A stretch of DNA of 64,000 nt from Romanomermis culicivorax (Eukaryota; Nematoda; Enoplea; Mermithida; Mermithidae): positions 248,001 through 312,000 of the forward strand of contig CAWUHX010000263.1 in the NCBI GenBank assembly GCA_963922205.1. Direction: 5' to 3'. This document shows positions 36,901-48,299 of the stretch, one piece after another (within the stretch, counting starts at the first letter, position 1; each line of letters opens with the position of its first letter). The notes under the pieces were generated by a model that worked only from the letters and a program-made list of their open reading frames with translations, was not told the origin of the DNA and made no database searches. The position numbers and the translations under genes are program-made.

Positions 36901-37676
36901 AAAAAATTTTTTAGCATTTTTAGCTTAAAAAGTTGACTTTGTATTGAAAAATTTTTCGCTCATTTTTCCCTCTAGGTTTGGGACACCAACAAAATCTCTT
37001 GCCCTACGTTGTATGCCTGGTGGCCGGTCTATCGGTTCGCGAACCTTTGCTAAATTTAACATCGCTACGGAACGAATCCGATTGCGAAAATTCGACTACG
37101 GAATTACGAGCCGAAATCCAGCGTCATCTAAAAATTAGGCGCCAATGGGCCGGCCAAGGCGAAAATTTTCTATTGGGCGACGTTTCGGTTTTATTAAGCG
37201 CAATTTTACAAGGTGAAAAATGTAATTTCGACCCCGCATTTTGTCGAAATTTCGGTTTTCGACCCAAAGCCGGTTTAGAAATTTTGAAAATGCGTCGACA
37301 AATTTGCATATTAATTAGGCAAATTTTTCCGGAAAGTAATTCACAATCGGATTTTGGTCCGGATTTACCCGCACCCGATCAACTACAAGCTTGTATGTTG
37401 CGTCAAATATTATTATCCGGTCAAAGTTGGCAAGTCGCCAAACGTTTGCCCGACGTTCCTAGCCAAAGAGGCGGCGAAAAATTGGACAAAAACGCTTATA
37501 AATGTTTAAACGGTTTAGAAGATGCAGTTTTTTTACATCCGAGTTCAATTTTAAGAAAAATGGCTCCCGATTTTGTAATTTATCAAGAAATTTTAGAAAG
37601 TTCGGGGAAAAAATTTATGAATACAGTTACCGCGGTAGAAAGTGATTGGTTGTCGGAAAGTGACAGAAATAAATGA
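27930..37676 (+). CDS. DHX37: DEAH-box RNA helicase, DHX37/Dhr1 family, 8 exons
   Basis: Exons: 27930-28121, 28973-29073, 29366-29579, 29787-30330, 32597-33374, 34330-34505, 35333-35662 and 36976-37676. All junctions are GT/AG and in phase; 1011 residues. The N-terminus has the family's [12 protein letters not shown] and lysine-rich helix. Motif I GATGSGKT is at 218-225, Ia TEPRR at about 248, motif II DEAH at 317-320, motif III SAT at 377-379, motif [13 protein letters not shown] at about 615, and motif VI QRTGRAGR spans the exon 6/7 splice. Winged-helix, ratchet and OB-fold parts follow, ending [20 protein letters not shown]. In yeast and human this helicase acts in the nucleolus, unwinding U3 snoRNA from pre-ribosomal RNA. 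An acidic/basic insert of about 100 residues lies between SAT and VLPLYALL. The family's C-terminal extension (about 170 residues) is missing, either truly absent or lost by the LTR insertions downstream. The start is at MEDVKYV; upstream TTG is not used. Confidence 0.92.
28211..28507. mobile_element. Foldback-type MITE, copy 3
   Basis: Ends CATACCTGTAA and TTACAGGTATG, with the same GTCCGACCAGTTGGGG and CCAAGTTGGGG words as 7414-7923. It lies in DHX37 intron 1. A diverged relative starting TATACCTGTAATTGAGG fills intron 3 (29595-29770). Confidence 0.7.
29105..29340. repeat. Degenerate TTAGGC telomere-like repeat
   Basis: About thirty hexamer-like units related to TTAGGC (GCTTAGGCTTAGGCTTGAG, TTAGGTTTAGGCTTA and variants) fill DHX37 intron 2, with inverted stretches. 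TTAGGC is the nematode telomere unit. Confidence 0.65.
30331..32596. repeat. DHX37 intron 4: two satellite-like arrays
   Basis: 30380-31520 is a degenerate array with consensus words GAAATTCTGCTCAAAATTTG, AATTTTTCC and AAAATTG, period roughly 70-80 bases. 31540-32640 is a different array built from ATCGATCGATAATCAATCGA and TTTTTCAATTTTT words. The second runs through the acceptor into exon 5. Confidence 0.75.
33375..34329. repeat. DHX37 intron 5: AT-rich degenerate repeat
   Basis: Consists of AAATTCTAAAATTTTCAAAA-type words without clear period. No exon recognised. Confidence 0.55.
34506..35332. repeat. DHX37 intron 6: AT-rich degenerate repeat
   Basis: Same style as intron 5, with TTTAGAATTTT words. 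Ends in a good acceptor (TTACTCCTAG). Confidence 0.5.
35663..36975. repeat. DHX37 intron 7: array matching intron 4 array 1
   Basis: Carries the same GAAATTCTGCT, AAAATTTGAATTTT and GGAATTTTTCC words as 30380-31520, again in phase with a roughly 70-80 base period. Confidence 0.65.
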
Positions 37677-38469
37677 TTAATTGATTTTTTGACAAGTTTC
37701 TGTCATGTTTGTCTCGCAATTTCTTTAAATTTCATTCATAATTAGAATTTTGTGACAGAAATGAATGATTTATTGATTTTTTGTCATCTTCACCTGAAAA
37801 TCACGTTTGTTGCAAATTTTAAAACACTTTTTCCTTAAATACTCCTAAAATTTTGAATTTTGAGCCAATTCTTTAAAATTCTGATGAAATATGAAACAAT
37901 GTTCTATCCTAGAATTTTCTAAAACTAAGAAACTTTCGATAATTCTAAACCTTTCTAAATTTTAAATTGAAAAATTATATTTTCGAAATTTTGAAACTAT
38001 TTAAAATTTTTAAAATCCTTTGAAATTTTCAGAATTGTTTAAATCCTGAAATTTTTTAAATTCTAAACTTTTCGAAGTTCTAAAATTTTCGAAATTCGCA
38101 AATTTTTAAATTTCAGAAATTCTCTTGGATCCTTATTTTTTCTTTGACGAGTCTCTGAGTATCCTAAAATACGTAATTCATTCCATTTACAGGAGAAATT
38201 TGGGTACGAGGAGGACATAATTTGATTTCTCAGCGTAGAAAACAGGCGACAATAAATCAGTTAAAAATTTCACGCACCAAATCTTGATTAGCCCGCAATT
38301 AGATTCCATATCCTGTGTCAAACACATGACGTCAAAACTTCTCAGATAGAAAATCAAAAATTTTGACGCGTAAAAAATAGCTTAAGCGGAACGGCTTCGA
38401 CGTCAATCATGAAATTGGTGAAAAATGCGATGCTGAAATTCGGCTATATGAATTCAAAAAGTATAGAAA
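37677..38469. other. Downstream flank of DHX37
   Basis: AT-rich filler resembling the DHX37 introns. I see no further helicase exon. The retroelement block begins at 38470. Confidence 0.5.
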
Positions 38470-38979
38470 TGTCACACTTTACGCCTGTCACATTTTACGC
38501 CATGTCACGTATATGACATGTTCGATTGGGAGAGCTGGGGAGGTTTGGGTATCACATCAGGTAGTACCGTGTTTTAGGCGTCACATTGATGGTGAACCAT
38601 ATCAGATTGATCCTATTACAGTGAGTAATAGGCTGTGACTCCTGATGGATACTGGCATTTTCCCCAGGCTCCCCTGGTTGGCGTTGGGGCCTAACCTGGC
38701 GAATGGTGGCTATAGAGAGGTCTATAGTTGGTTCTCTGGTGTTGTCCTGGGGTCTTACTGTAGGGTAATGGACAACGCTGCCAGGCTAGGTGCGACAATC
38801 CCCGAGTCCTACTCAGTGAGAGTGGGGACAGGGTCACCTGTAAAATGACCTAATTGGTGGGACCCGGTTATGAACCAGACAGCCCCTTTTTAGCCCGAAC
38901 CTGAGAGGTGGAGGCCCTACTTATCTGTGGAAGACCTGGGAAACGGGCTTAAGAAGGGTTCCCCAACAAATACCCCACA
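38470..38979 (-). repeat. 3' LTR of element B
   Basis: Matches 58175-58684 with few differences. The internal boundary may lie a few bases further (TGTTATTTGTGGGG on the minus strand would also give a TG start). The small frame inside it (38645-38848) is also in the other LTR, with one residue changed, and is probably not coding. Confidence 0.88.
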
Positions 38980-38984
38980 AATAA

Positions 38985-39879
38985 TGTAACGACCAGATTT
39001 GTGTGAGGTACTTTACTTCTAACCAATCGGTCGATACGGCAGGGACAATGGGACGGGCGGTAACAATACGGGGCGATAATATATGAACGATCGACGGTCG
39101 CTTGAACGTTGACAATAAAAACGCGCTTCAATTTATAATATGAACAGGGGCCTCGGTTTAAGTTGCTTTCGGATAATCAGCCGCTTGCAAATGTATAAAA
39201 AAAGGACGGGGCGAGCGCGGAAGTCAAAACGTAAAAACCACAAGAATAAGAATGAATCAAATCACGCTTTGCTTCTTCTTTTATACGGCGATTCTGGCCA
39301 CTCCCTGGGCGTCGCGGGAGGTCGAGCTTCTGTCCATCTTCTTCCGCCAATCGTCGTTTCCTGCCACGCTTCTTATGCTTACTTAGTTACGCCTCTCTAA
39401 CGCTTTTCTCGTACCGTATGCTTTCTGTGCTTTGCTTGCTTCCTACGGTGGGCTTGGCCACACCTTTGTGCTTCTGTGCATGCTTCCTGTATCGGTTTCT
39501 CTGTATACACATATTTTGTGGGGCTGCCACTACCGTTACACTTGAGACTACTGTCTGGCGGGGCTTCTATGTATTTTACTGTGTGCAGGTGTTGTTTACG
39601 ATTTTTACGGGGGATTACGGTAGCTGTGGAATGTGTAGTTTAGTGTAGGTTCTAGGGGAACAGCTGCCGTTTGTGCAAATTAATTAGGGCATCTTAATTG
39701 GGCTACCGGGGTGTGAACGGATCAAAATAAAGTACTTCACATAATTTTGTAGGAATGTTTGGGTGTGAATCCCAGACACCCTTGAGACGATAAAATGTGA
39801 AAATTAATAATATTTAATAAATGTCTATCACATACAGTATGCTACATATTTACAGTACTGCTTTAGCAGGTACGTTACA
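38985..39879 (-). repeat. 3' LTR of element A
   Basis: 895 bp, TGTAACGACC...GTACGTTACA on the plus strand. Near-identical to 47383-48275, so insertion is recent. Open frames inside (39140-39648) recur in the other LTRs and have no domain. Confidence 0.95.
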
Positions 39880-39892
39880 TTTCCCTCCTTCC
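39880..39892 (-). other. Polypurine tract of element A
   Basis: On the minus strand GGAAGGAGGGAAA directly abuts the 3' LTR, the expected plus-strand primer. Confidence 0.8.
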
Positions 39893-39910
39893 GGAGTTGA
39901 ACGTCCTCGT

Positions 39911-42900
39911 TCAAGGCTTTCGAGGTTGAGGAGGGGTGGGGGTAGATTGGTTAGCTGCTTTCCGAGGGTAGAAAGGGGTTGTCTCGTTTACATGCACCGT
40001 AAATGTAATATTCTTATGGGGGTGTTTGAGTGTAACATTGGGGTACATGAAATTCGTAACTGTATAGGGCCCGTTCTGGCGAGGGAGGAATTTGGGAGTC
40101 AGCCCTTGTTTACACGAATGATTCTTGTAGAGAGTAAGATCACCTGCCTTGTAATGTATGTTCTGAGCATGCTTATTATACTGACGGGTATAGTGGGCTT
40201 GGGCTTTTTGCAAACTTTTCTGCACGGTTGAGAGTGCTTCTGTAAAATGCGATTTTACACGAAGGGCGTAATCGTCTAAATCAACCATGTAGGATGTGGG
40301 GAAGAAATTTAAAGCTGCGTCTGACGGCAGATTAGCTTGCCTACCGTGGAGTAATTCAAATGGGGGATACGATGTGCTATCATTTTTAGGAATGTTGATC
40401 GAAAAAACGGCATATGGGAGATAAGTATCCCAATCGGTGTGATTTGAATTGATGTACATGCGGATACGGGTGGCTAAGGTTTGGTTGCAAGGCTCAACTT
40501 CTCCATTGGCAATGGGATGGTATGGGGTAGTATGAATTTTCTGAGTATTGCATAAACTGGTGATCCGTGAGAAGAGATCGGATACAAAATCGGAGCCACG
40601 ATCACAATGGATGATTTTTGGGGACCCATGACGGCAAACAATTTTGGTTACGAATAGCTTGGCAATAGTGGCTGCAGTGATGTCAGGGTCGGGAATGCCT
40701 CTACATACTTTGTGAAATAATCGATGAAAACGACAATGAATTGGTTGCCGTCTTCAGTGAGGGGTAACGGTCCCATGCAATCAACACCAACTCTATCAAA
40801 TGGGCCAGTCGGCTGAATTGGTACCAAGTTTGCATGTACTTTGTGCCTAAGAGCTTTTTGTGTCTGGCATGGGCGACAAGTTTTGCAGTAACGTTTGATA
40901 TCACGGCTCATTTGGGGCCAAAAATATTTTTGTCTGAGCAGGTGTAGAGTTTTTCGGGCTGCAAAATGACCTGTGAATTTGCTGTCATGATGAGAGGCAA
41001 TAAGATGCTGGACCTGTGACTTGGGAATGTATAGTTTTGCCTGTTTGTCGACTATATGGAAGAGAATGTTTTGATGCACTGCGAATTTGATCAGAGTAAG
41101 GGGGTGTTTTTGGGCGATTTTTGCTAAAATACTTTTGACAGTTTGGTCAGTGCGTTGGAGTTCGGCAAAGTTTTTCTGTTGCTCTTCTTGTTCAGTTGCT
41201 TCGACCTCAAGAACAGAATTGGTGGTGGATATTTCGGGGAGGGTTTCTAATTGTTCGATGTCAAAGGATTGGTTTGCTGTTTGTGAGGGGAATTGAGAAA
41301 CTGCATCTGCGTTGCCGTTAGCAGTGCCTTTCTTAGGGTGAATGTCTAGCTGAATACCAGAGAGGGCTAATCCCCAACGGGCAATGCGAGGGGATGGGTT
41401 TTCCTTTTGTAAAACTGCCTGGACTGCTGTGTGGTCAGTGTGTACAATAACATGTTGCTGGAAAAGATAGGGGTGGAAATACTTGACAAATTCGACTACT
41501 GCAAGGGTTTCCAACTCAGTGATCGGGTAGTTGCGTTCTGCGGGTTTCAATGTGCGGCTCCCAAAAGCAATGGGGTGATCCTGACCTTTACTATCGAGTT
41601 GACTGAGAATGGCGCCAATTCCGAGTTTTGAGGCATCAGTTTGCAGAATAAACGGTTTTGTGAAATCGGGATGCTGCAGTATTGGGGCATGGATGAGTAA
41701 TTCTTTGAGCTTAGTGAATGCATTTTGCTGTTCAGGGCCCCAGGAAAATTCGGAATTCTTTTTGAGTAGTGATGTGAGTGGGCTAGAAACTTGAGAGCAA
41801 TTTGGGATGAATCTGCGATAATATGAGGGTAGGCCAAGGAATGACTTAACTTCTTTTGAGCTTTTGGGTGTGGGTATGTCATAGATGGCTTGTACCTTAT
41901 GGGGATCTGGTGAAATGCCTTGCTGAGAAATGATGTGGCCTAAGTATTGGACTTGGGGCTGGCAGAATTTGCATTTTTGTATGTTTAGTTTAAGGCCTGC
42001 TTGTGAGAATCGGGCAAGAATAGTGTCTAAACGTTCCAGCATTTGGGCATGGGTGTCTGCGAATACCAAAACATCGTCGAGATATACAAGGCATGTGTTC
42101 CATTGCAGACCCGAAAGAATAACATCCATTAGCCTTTGGAATGTGGCTGGGGCATTGGTAAGACCGAAGGGGAGGTAGTTGGATTGATACTGGCCGGCTG
42201 AGCAATTAAAGGCCGTTTTTTCTCTGTCTGCTTGTGCTATGGGGATGGAGTAATATGCATTGGATTGGTCAAGGGATGTAAAATATTTCATTCCACGGAG
42301 GGTGTCTAGAATTTCGTCTATACGGGGTAAGGGGTAGGTATCTTTTTTGGTGACTTTGTTGAGGCCTCTAAAATCAATGCATAAACGATGCCCTCCATCT
42401 TTTTTTGGGACTAAAACTGTGTTGGTACACCATGGAGAATTGCTTTGGCTTATGACACCTGCTGCTGCGAGTTGCTCAACTTCTGCTTGTATGATTTGCT
42501 TTTCTTTTGGGGAAGTCTGATAAAGTTGTCTACGTACGGGCTGGGAGCTATTGGTGTCAATTGCATGTGAAACAAGGGTGGTTCTACCTACGTCCATTTT
42601 GGATTTAGCATATAATGTAGGATACTTCGATAGGGCGCGTAGGAGTTGCGTTTTCTCAGTTTCTGTCAGGTCACTGGAGGTTAAATTAACATTTTCCTTT
42701 AACCATGTGAATGTATCAAAACAGCTGGGTTGGTTTCGTGTGGAGGGGTTTACGTTAACGGGAGCATTTTGTTTTGGGATGTAACAGGAGACTGTACCAA
42801 TGCATGTTCCGGGGTAAAGAATTTGAGCTGTTTCTTGTGTGTTTAGGACCGATATGCATATGCGACTGTTTTGATTTTCCAAGATACAAGCTGCGAAATG

Positions 42901-42966
42901 GACTTTGGGATTCTGCTTGGGTTTCGGAGTGAATTCGAGCTGTTTAACTTGTAGGTACGATTTGGG
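39911..42966 (-). CDS. pol: Element A pol: reverse transcriptase, RNase H, integrase
   Basis: Open from 42966 to about 40690, then a frame change, then open to 39911. Reverse transcriptase shows DFRGLNKVTKKDTYPLPRID, LPFGLTNAPATFQ and the catalytic YLDD (about 42075). RNase H shows LQTDASKLGIGAIL and a later D-A-V. Integrase shows the HHCC zinc site (SHHDSKFTGHF..., CKTCRPC), then VDCMGPLPL, CDRGSDF and the glutamate in YHPIANGEVEP, making the D,D,E set. The order RT, RNase H, IN places it in Ty3/Gypsy. The frame break falls between the first and second integrase aspartates, so the copy is inactive. The pol frame is the same as that of protease and the env C-terminal half, separated by stops. 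Confidence 0.95.
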
Positions 42967-43494
42967 CTAGGGGACAGTAAATTCGGTTACTGTACGGGGT
43001 GGTAATTCTAATTTCTCGTCTAGATAAGTTCCACCACGGGTCGAAAGTGGGCTGTATTCTAGGCCGTCACAAGGTAGTATGACATTGCCAAATTTGACCT
43101 GAGATTTCTGATTGTTGATAGTATATTCCGAAAATCGACTAAGAAAGTTTTTGCCTAGAAGGATGTCTGCTGTGCAATCTTTTTGGACATGAACCATGAT
43201 CGTTTCCTGGATTGTTTGGGCTGTCACTGTGACAAAAGTGGTCCCTACAAAGTGAATCGGAAGATTATTTGCTGCTTTTGCTTGGACTAGCGGGGGTTTC
43301 ATGTCTAACTGTAGGATTTGAGCGATTCAGGAATCAATGAGTGAGTAAACTGCACCAGTGTCAATCATACCTTTTGTCATTAATTTGCTGTTAAGTGTGA
43401 TTGGAATATGAGGGGTATGTTTCTCAGGTACATTTTGGGGTGGCCTATTTGATGCAGATTGGTGAATTTGATTAATGAGTTCGATTGCAGGAGT
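42967..43494 (-). CDS. Element A aspartic protease
   Basis: It follows env directly, in the same frame, after a UGA at 43497-43495. The active site is MIDTGAVYSL (about 43370), and the second half has ILLGKNFLSRF, the retropepsin G-x-x-F/D-F-L pattern. A UGA at 43329-43327 splits the two halves and a UAG at 42967 separates it from reverse transcriptase. Its position between env and reverse transcriptase is unusual. Confidence 0.85.
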
Positions 43495-45377
43495 TCAGGG
43501 GGTATCAATATCGACAAGGACGTATTTCTGCTGCGTTTGTGCCCCACGACGATTAGCTAATTCTAAGAGAGCATGGCCGAATGATGGGGGAATGGTCTCA
43601 TGTAAATGTCTGTTGTTTGATGGTATTTCGTATGCATGTTTGTTTGTAGCATGGTGTTTTGGAGAGGGGAAATATTTTCGAAGGACGTTAAAGGAATAAA
43701 AGACGCCTGCAATAACTACAGTAATAACAGCGAGATTGATAATGATTTGCAGGGGTCCTTTGAGTAAATTGTTTAATCCGTCCGTGAGACTTTGGGTGGT
43801 ACCGGTTATTACATGTTCTATGCCTTGACCGGCGTCAGAGAGTGTATTTCCGAGTGCTTGGCCAGTGCCTGAGATCATGTTGTAAACTGTATCAGAATTG
43901 AGAGACATTTGGGTGGTGTAATTGACAAGTTTTTGGACAAAGTTTTCCAGTGTGTGAGTTTTGTAAATGTATTGTTTCAAAAAGAGTAAGTTGGTTGAAA
44001 TAGTTGCAAGTTGATCATGAAAAATGGTGGGTGTATTAAAATGAAAAAGGGAGAAATTTTGGTTCCAAACGATTTCTAAAGGTAAATTTGTGACATGCGG
44101 GGATCCTGTTTCACTTACCCATGTATTATTCTGTTTGTAAAGGGCTACATGCATGTGATGGCAGTCAACAGTTTGTGAGAAAGGGGTCAAATCGTTGCCA
44201 CCTGGATTTGAAAACATGAGTTCGGTTCCTACGAGGATGGGCAAAAGTTTGTAGCATGTTTGGTTGATTTTGTGGTTGTAAAAGACTTTGGATGCGTTTA
44301 CCTGCTTGCAGGGCCAGACTGTGAGGGCTTCTCCTGTGAATTCTGCTATGATGTCGGTTCGCTGTAGGAATGCAAGTGCTCCAAGGGTTGCATCAAGACG
44401 TAAAATTTGCCATACGAGATCAAGGTGACGCTGCGCCTGTCTGCATAATTCATTCCATACATTTTTGAAATTTTGAATTTTGAATTCCTGTATTTTGTCT
44501 GCTAGATAGTTTAGTTTTGCATTAATGGGTTCAAAATCATCAAAATCGTATAGTGTAGTATAAGTTTCGTTGGTTTTTGGGGTTAAAAATGCGTTACGAT
44601 GTGGGGTGCTTTTGTCTAATTGTACAATAATGCCTTGTTCGGTTAGAATGCTGTCTTGGATTTCTGGGCAATTGGGATTCGAAAAAACTGTATTTTCAAC
44701 CGAGAATGCACCTTGTAGCTCTTCTATTATCATGTGGGTTCGCGTGAGTTTTATGGGATGTGTGTTTTTGTATTCGAAGGGGCATAAGTTTTCGAATGCT
44801 GTTTCATTCCAGATAATAGATCCGTCAGCCGTGACACAATGACCTGATGTTGGTTTGCATGACCCTAGGTCACCTAATGTGCCTGTCATAGATTTTCCAT
44901 TCCAAGATGCTATTTGTCCTATTTCTATGATGACGTTAGTGACCGAGGTACAGTGGTCTGTACAACATCATGTGTATTCTACGCTTAGGGAGTTGTTTGT
45001 TGACCAAAATCCTGGTTGGGTTTCGTATAATTTTTGACCGTTGTGTTCTTTGTCTATAACGATTGCCCTACAAAGATGTGGGGTTAGATTTTGCATTTCG
45101 TTTGGTCGAAGACAATACCTTTTGATCCAAAAAATCCTGTATTAGTACAAATTTTGCGTTCGCGAACACTGCATTTGTATGCGTCTGTAATGTGGGGCTT
45201 AGTGGAGGGGATATAGATTTTTCCGAATGTCTGTACGGGTTTGTCTATTGTGGAAGGGGGCATGCATGATACAAGTTTTGGTATACTGACTGAGTGACCG
45301 CTCAATGAAGTTCCACACATCTGAAATTGGGCACTACATGATGTGGGGATTATTATACAAAGGAAAATACAAAACAT
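43495..45377 (-). CDS. env: Element A envelope-like glycoprotein
   Basis: Begins in the same frame as the gag C-terminus with a signal-peptide stretch (MFCIFLCIIIPTSCSA). The ectodomain is cysteine-rich with many N-x-S/T sites, including ICTNTGFF, a CCTDHC motif, VWPCKQVNASKVF and YKLLPILVGTELMF. A C-terminal membrane helix (IIINLAVITVVIAGVFYSF) and a basic/polar tail end at 43495. A frame change near 45090 and one UGA near 44968 break it. The same layout is seen in elements B and C. Fold class is not certain: the C-Y-x-x-L-P pattern recalls class III-like fusion proteins carried by some invertebrate elements, but this is a guess. It lies between gag and protease. Confidence 0.8.
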
Positions 45378-47361
45378 CGGCCAATAGAATGTTTTAGTGG
45401 AGGCGGCGGGGCACTGTATGTTTTCGTTGTGGCCGGTTTGGTGTTGGGGCTTTTGGTGTTGTCGTTTTGCGATTTTGAGCTGGGGGGGTGGCCGGTTTGC
45501 AATCTGAACATTCTGTAAAACTTTAGAAGTTGAGTTATGGGATGGGGTTTGGACTTGCTTACTTGCGGGGGTTGGTAGTAGTGTTTTGTGGGGGCGAAAT
45601 TGGTAGGGTTCGGGGGTCAGGCCATGGAGAAGGGATAACAAGTTGCGGCCTGTTTTCGACGGGGTTTCAGGGGCGGTAGGCGGCGTAGTGTCTTGCTTGT
45701 GGGGGATCTTGTAGCCTACGGGGATGGTCGGCGACGATTTTTCGATTTTTGCGGCTTCAGGCGTGGGGGGTGGTGACATGGCACACCAATCAGGTACGTC
45801 CAGGTTGAGGACGTATTCGTCACTACGGCGGTGGGTGTTGGGCATGATTGTTCCTAAAGTAGTCTGAGGGCAGTTAGTTATGGGGGGTAATTTTGAGTAA
45901 AATGCGGGGTCGTCAATGTCCATGAGGGGTTGGGGTTGCCTGTACTCAAGGCAGTTTTGAATATTACGACTTTGCTGATTTGGACAATATCTGCTTGTAT
46001 GACCTCTCTGCTTGCATATGAAACATTGAAAATTGGAGTAGGGTTTTGAAAGGCAGTTATCTGATCTATGTCCTGTTTGGGAGCAGTGGATGCATCGGCT
46101 TTTACAATCACGTGTACTGTGATTATTACGGAAACAGATTTCACATGATTTTCGGATACCTACTGATTTACAATTACGAGCTACGTGTCCAATTTGTCCA
46201 CACTGGAAGCATGTGGGCTGCCTAGGGGTGGTATTTTTCCTGTAAGCATTATTCCTACTGTAAGTGTTGTTACCGAAATTGTTGTAGCTACTTTGTTGTG
46301 GGGGTTGAGGTTTTTGTTTGATCTGTAACTGTAAATCTTTTACTTCTTGTTCTAACTGATGCAAAAGGTCCTGTTGGTCTGTATTTTTGGTTAGGGAAAA
46401 GATGGGTTCGGGTTTTGGTGGTATAAATGGAAGGGCATTGGACTTTAACTCATTTCTAAGGATTTGCTGTTCAATGTAAGCTGCTTCGTCTGACATTTCT
46501 TTTAGAGTCGCGAACCTTCTATACTTAATTGCTTCCCTGATTTCCTTTTGCATGCCTTCTACAAAGAGGGACTTTATGATCATTTCTCGTGCGTCTGTGT
46601 TAAAGTTAGGGTAGGCGAGGGTTGCGAGATGTTCTAGATCAAATAAGAATTCAGTCACTGTTTCTGATCGCTTTTGCTTTCTTTCGCGTAAGAACTGTTG
46701 ATGTAGCTCATTATCTCTATTGTTTGGGAAAAATGCCTGTAATGCGACTTTATACTGCTCATATGTGTGGGGGGGGGGTTTCCGAATTTGCTAAACTTCT
46801 GAATTTTGCCAACGTGGCTCCTCCTAAATGAATCTCTAGACATGCCAACTTTAACTGTACGTCTGTATCTTTCATGCCTTGGAGTGCCATGAATTGTTCT
46901 AATCTTTTGTTCCATTCACCAAAATGTTGGGTCACGCCGCCCGTGAATACTGTAGGTTTCGCGTAGAAATTGTTTGCCATGTTATTACGAATGTTTGCTG
47001 TTCTTAGATCGTCTATTAGGGTAGGGTTTACTGTATTCTGATTCAATTGTGTGCGTAGGGTACGAAAATGTTCTGAAAATAAATCCTTTATCTGTTCTCT
47101 AACGATTTCTCCTAAATGATCTTGCGTTTGGTGGGTCATTCTTGGTTTATGATGGGATTTCTGCTTAAATGCTTCAATTTTTGCTTCACGCTGTATTCGT
47201 TTAAATGTATCGCTTAATGTCTCGTTGGAGGGGATTTCCAGTTTGCTTTCTACGAATACTGTCTTACTGTAGGAAATGATTACTACTGTATTGTCTAATG
47301 CTTCTAAATGCCCGGATAAGAGTACACCTAATTGGGGGCAGGGAGTTCCAGTGGTTAACAT
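45378..47361 (-). CDS. gag: Element A gag, fused in frame to env
   Basis: The likely start is the ATG at 47361, overlapping the end of the primer site. The matrix/capsid part contains FGEWNKRLEQFMALQG and, after a frame break at the poly-G tract 46770-46780, TEFLFDLEHLATLAYP. Four CCHC-type zinc knuckles follow (CFQCGQIGHVARNC, CEICFRNNHSTRDC, CIHCSQTGHRSDNC, CFICKQRGHTSRYC). A proline-rich tail of about 165 residues continues without a stop into the env signal peptide. Poly-G slippage, either decay or sequencing error, is the only interruption. Confidence 0.85.
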
Positions 47362-47377
47362 AATGGTACAGTCACCA
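47361..47377 (-). other. Primer binding site of element A
   Basis: TGGTGACTGTACCATTA on the minus strand, five bases from the 5' LTR, starts with the TGG that pairs with tRNA CCA. The tRNA is not identified. Confidence 0.65.
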
Positions 47378-47382
47378 AAATA

Positions 47383-48275
47383 TGTAACGACCAGATTTGT
47401 GTGAGGTACTTTACTTCTAACCAATCGGTCGATATGGCAGGGACAATGGGACGGGCGGTACAAATATGGGGCAATAATATACGAACAATCGACGGTCGCT
47501 TGAACGTCGACAATAAATACGCGCTTCAATTTATAATACGAATGGGGGCCTCGGTTTAAGTTGCTTTCAGATAATCCGCCGCTTGAAAATGTATAAAAAA
47601 AGGACGGGGCGAGCGCGGAAGTCAAAACGTAAAAACCAAGAATAAGAATGAATCAAATCACGCTTTGCTTCTTCTTTTATACAGCGATTCTGGCCACTCC
47701 CTGGGCGTCGCGGGAGGTCAAGCTTCTGTCCATCTTCTTCCGCCAATCGTCGTTTCCTGCCACGCTTCTTATGCTTACTTAGTTACGCCTCTCTAACGCT
47801 TTTCTCGTACCGTATGCTTTCTGTGCTTTGCTTGCTTCCTACGGTGGGCTTGGCCACACCTTTGTGCTTCTGTGCATGCTTCCTGTATCGGTTTCTCTGT
47901 ATACACATATTTTGTGGGGCTGCCACTACCGTTACACTTGAGACTACTGTCTGGCGGGGCTTCTATGTATTTTACTGTGTGCAGGTGTTGTTTACAATTT
48001 TTACGGGGGATTACGGTAGCTGTGGAATGTGTAGTTTAGTGTAGGTTCTAGGGGAACAGCTGCCGTTTGTGCAAATTAATTAGGGCATCTTAATTGGGCT
48101 ACCGGGGTGTGAACAGATCGAAATAAAGTACTTCACATAATTTTGTAGGATTGTTTGGGGTTGAATCCCAGACACCCTTGAGACGATAAAATGTGAAAAT
48201 TAATAATATTTAATAAATGTCTATCACATACAGTATGCTACATATTTACAGTACTGCTTTAGCAGGTATGTTACA
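47383..48275 (-). repeat. 5' LTR of element A
   Basis: 893 bp, near-identical to 38985-39879. The outer end is followed by the ATAA duplication. Confidence 0.95.
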
Positions 48276-48299
48276 ATAACAATAATCCCCTGAGAAGAC

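Larger units (their letters stand above)
38985..48275 (-). mobile_element. Element A: full-length Ty3/Gypsy-type element with env before pol
   Basis: 9.3 kb with two LTRs and the target duplication ATAA (38981-38984 and 48276-48279). The uninterrupted target is visible in element C at 58680-58695 (CCCACAAATAACAATAATCC). Read on the minus strand: LTR, primer site, gag, env, protease, reverse transcriptase, RNase H, integrase, polypurine tract, LTR. Frameshifts in gag, env and integrase and UGA codons in env and protease mean this copy is not functional. Confidence 0.95.

Noticed and set aside
38645-38848. 67-residue frame in the B and C LTRs
   Set aside because: One residue differs between two nearly identical LTRs, which says nothing about coding.
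39140-39648. Cysteine-rich frames inside the element A LTRs and solo LTR
   Set aside because: Present only because the LTRs are near-identical; no domain, and they differ in frame between copies.
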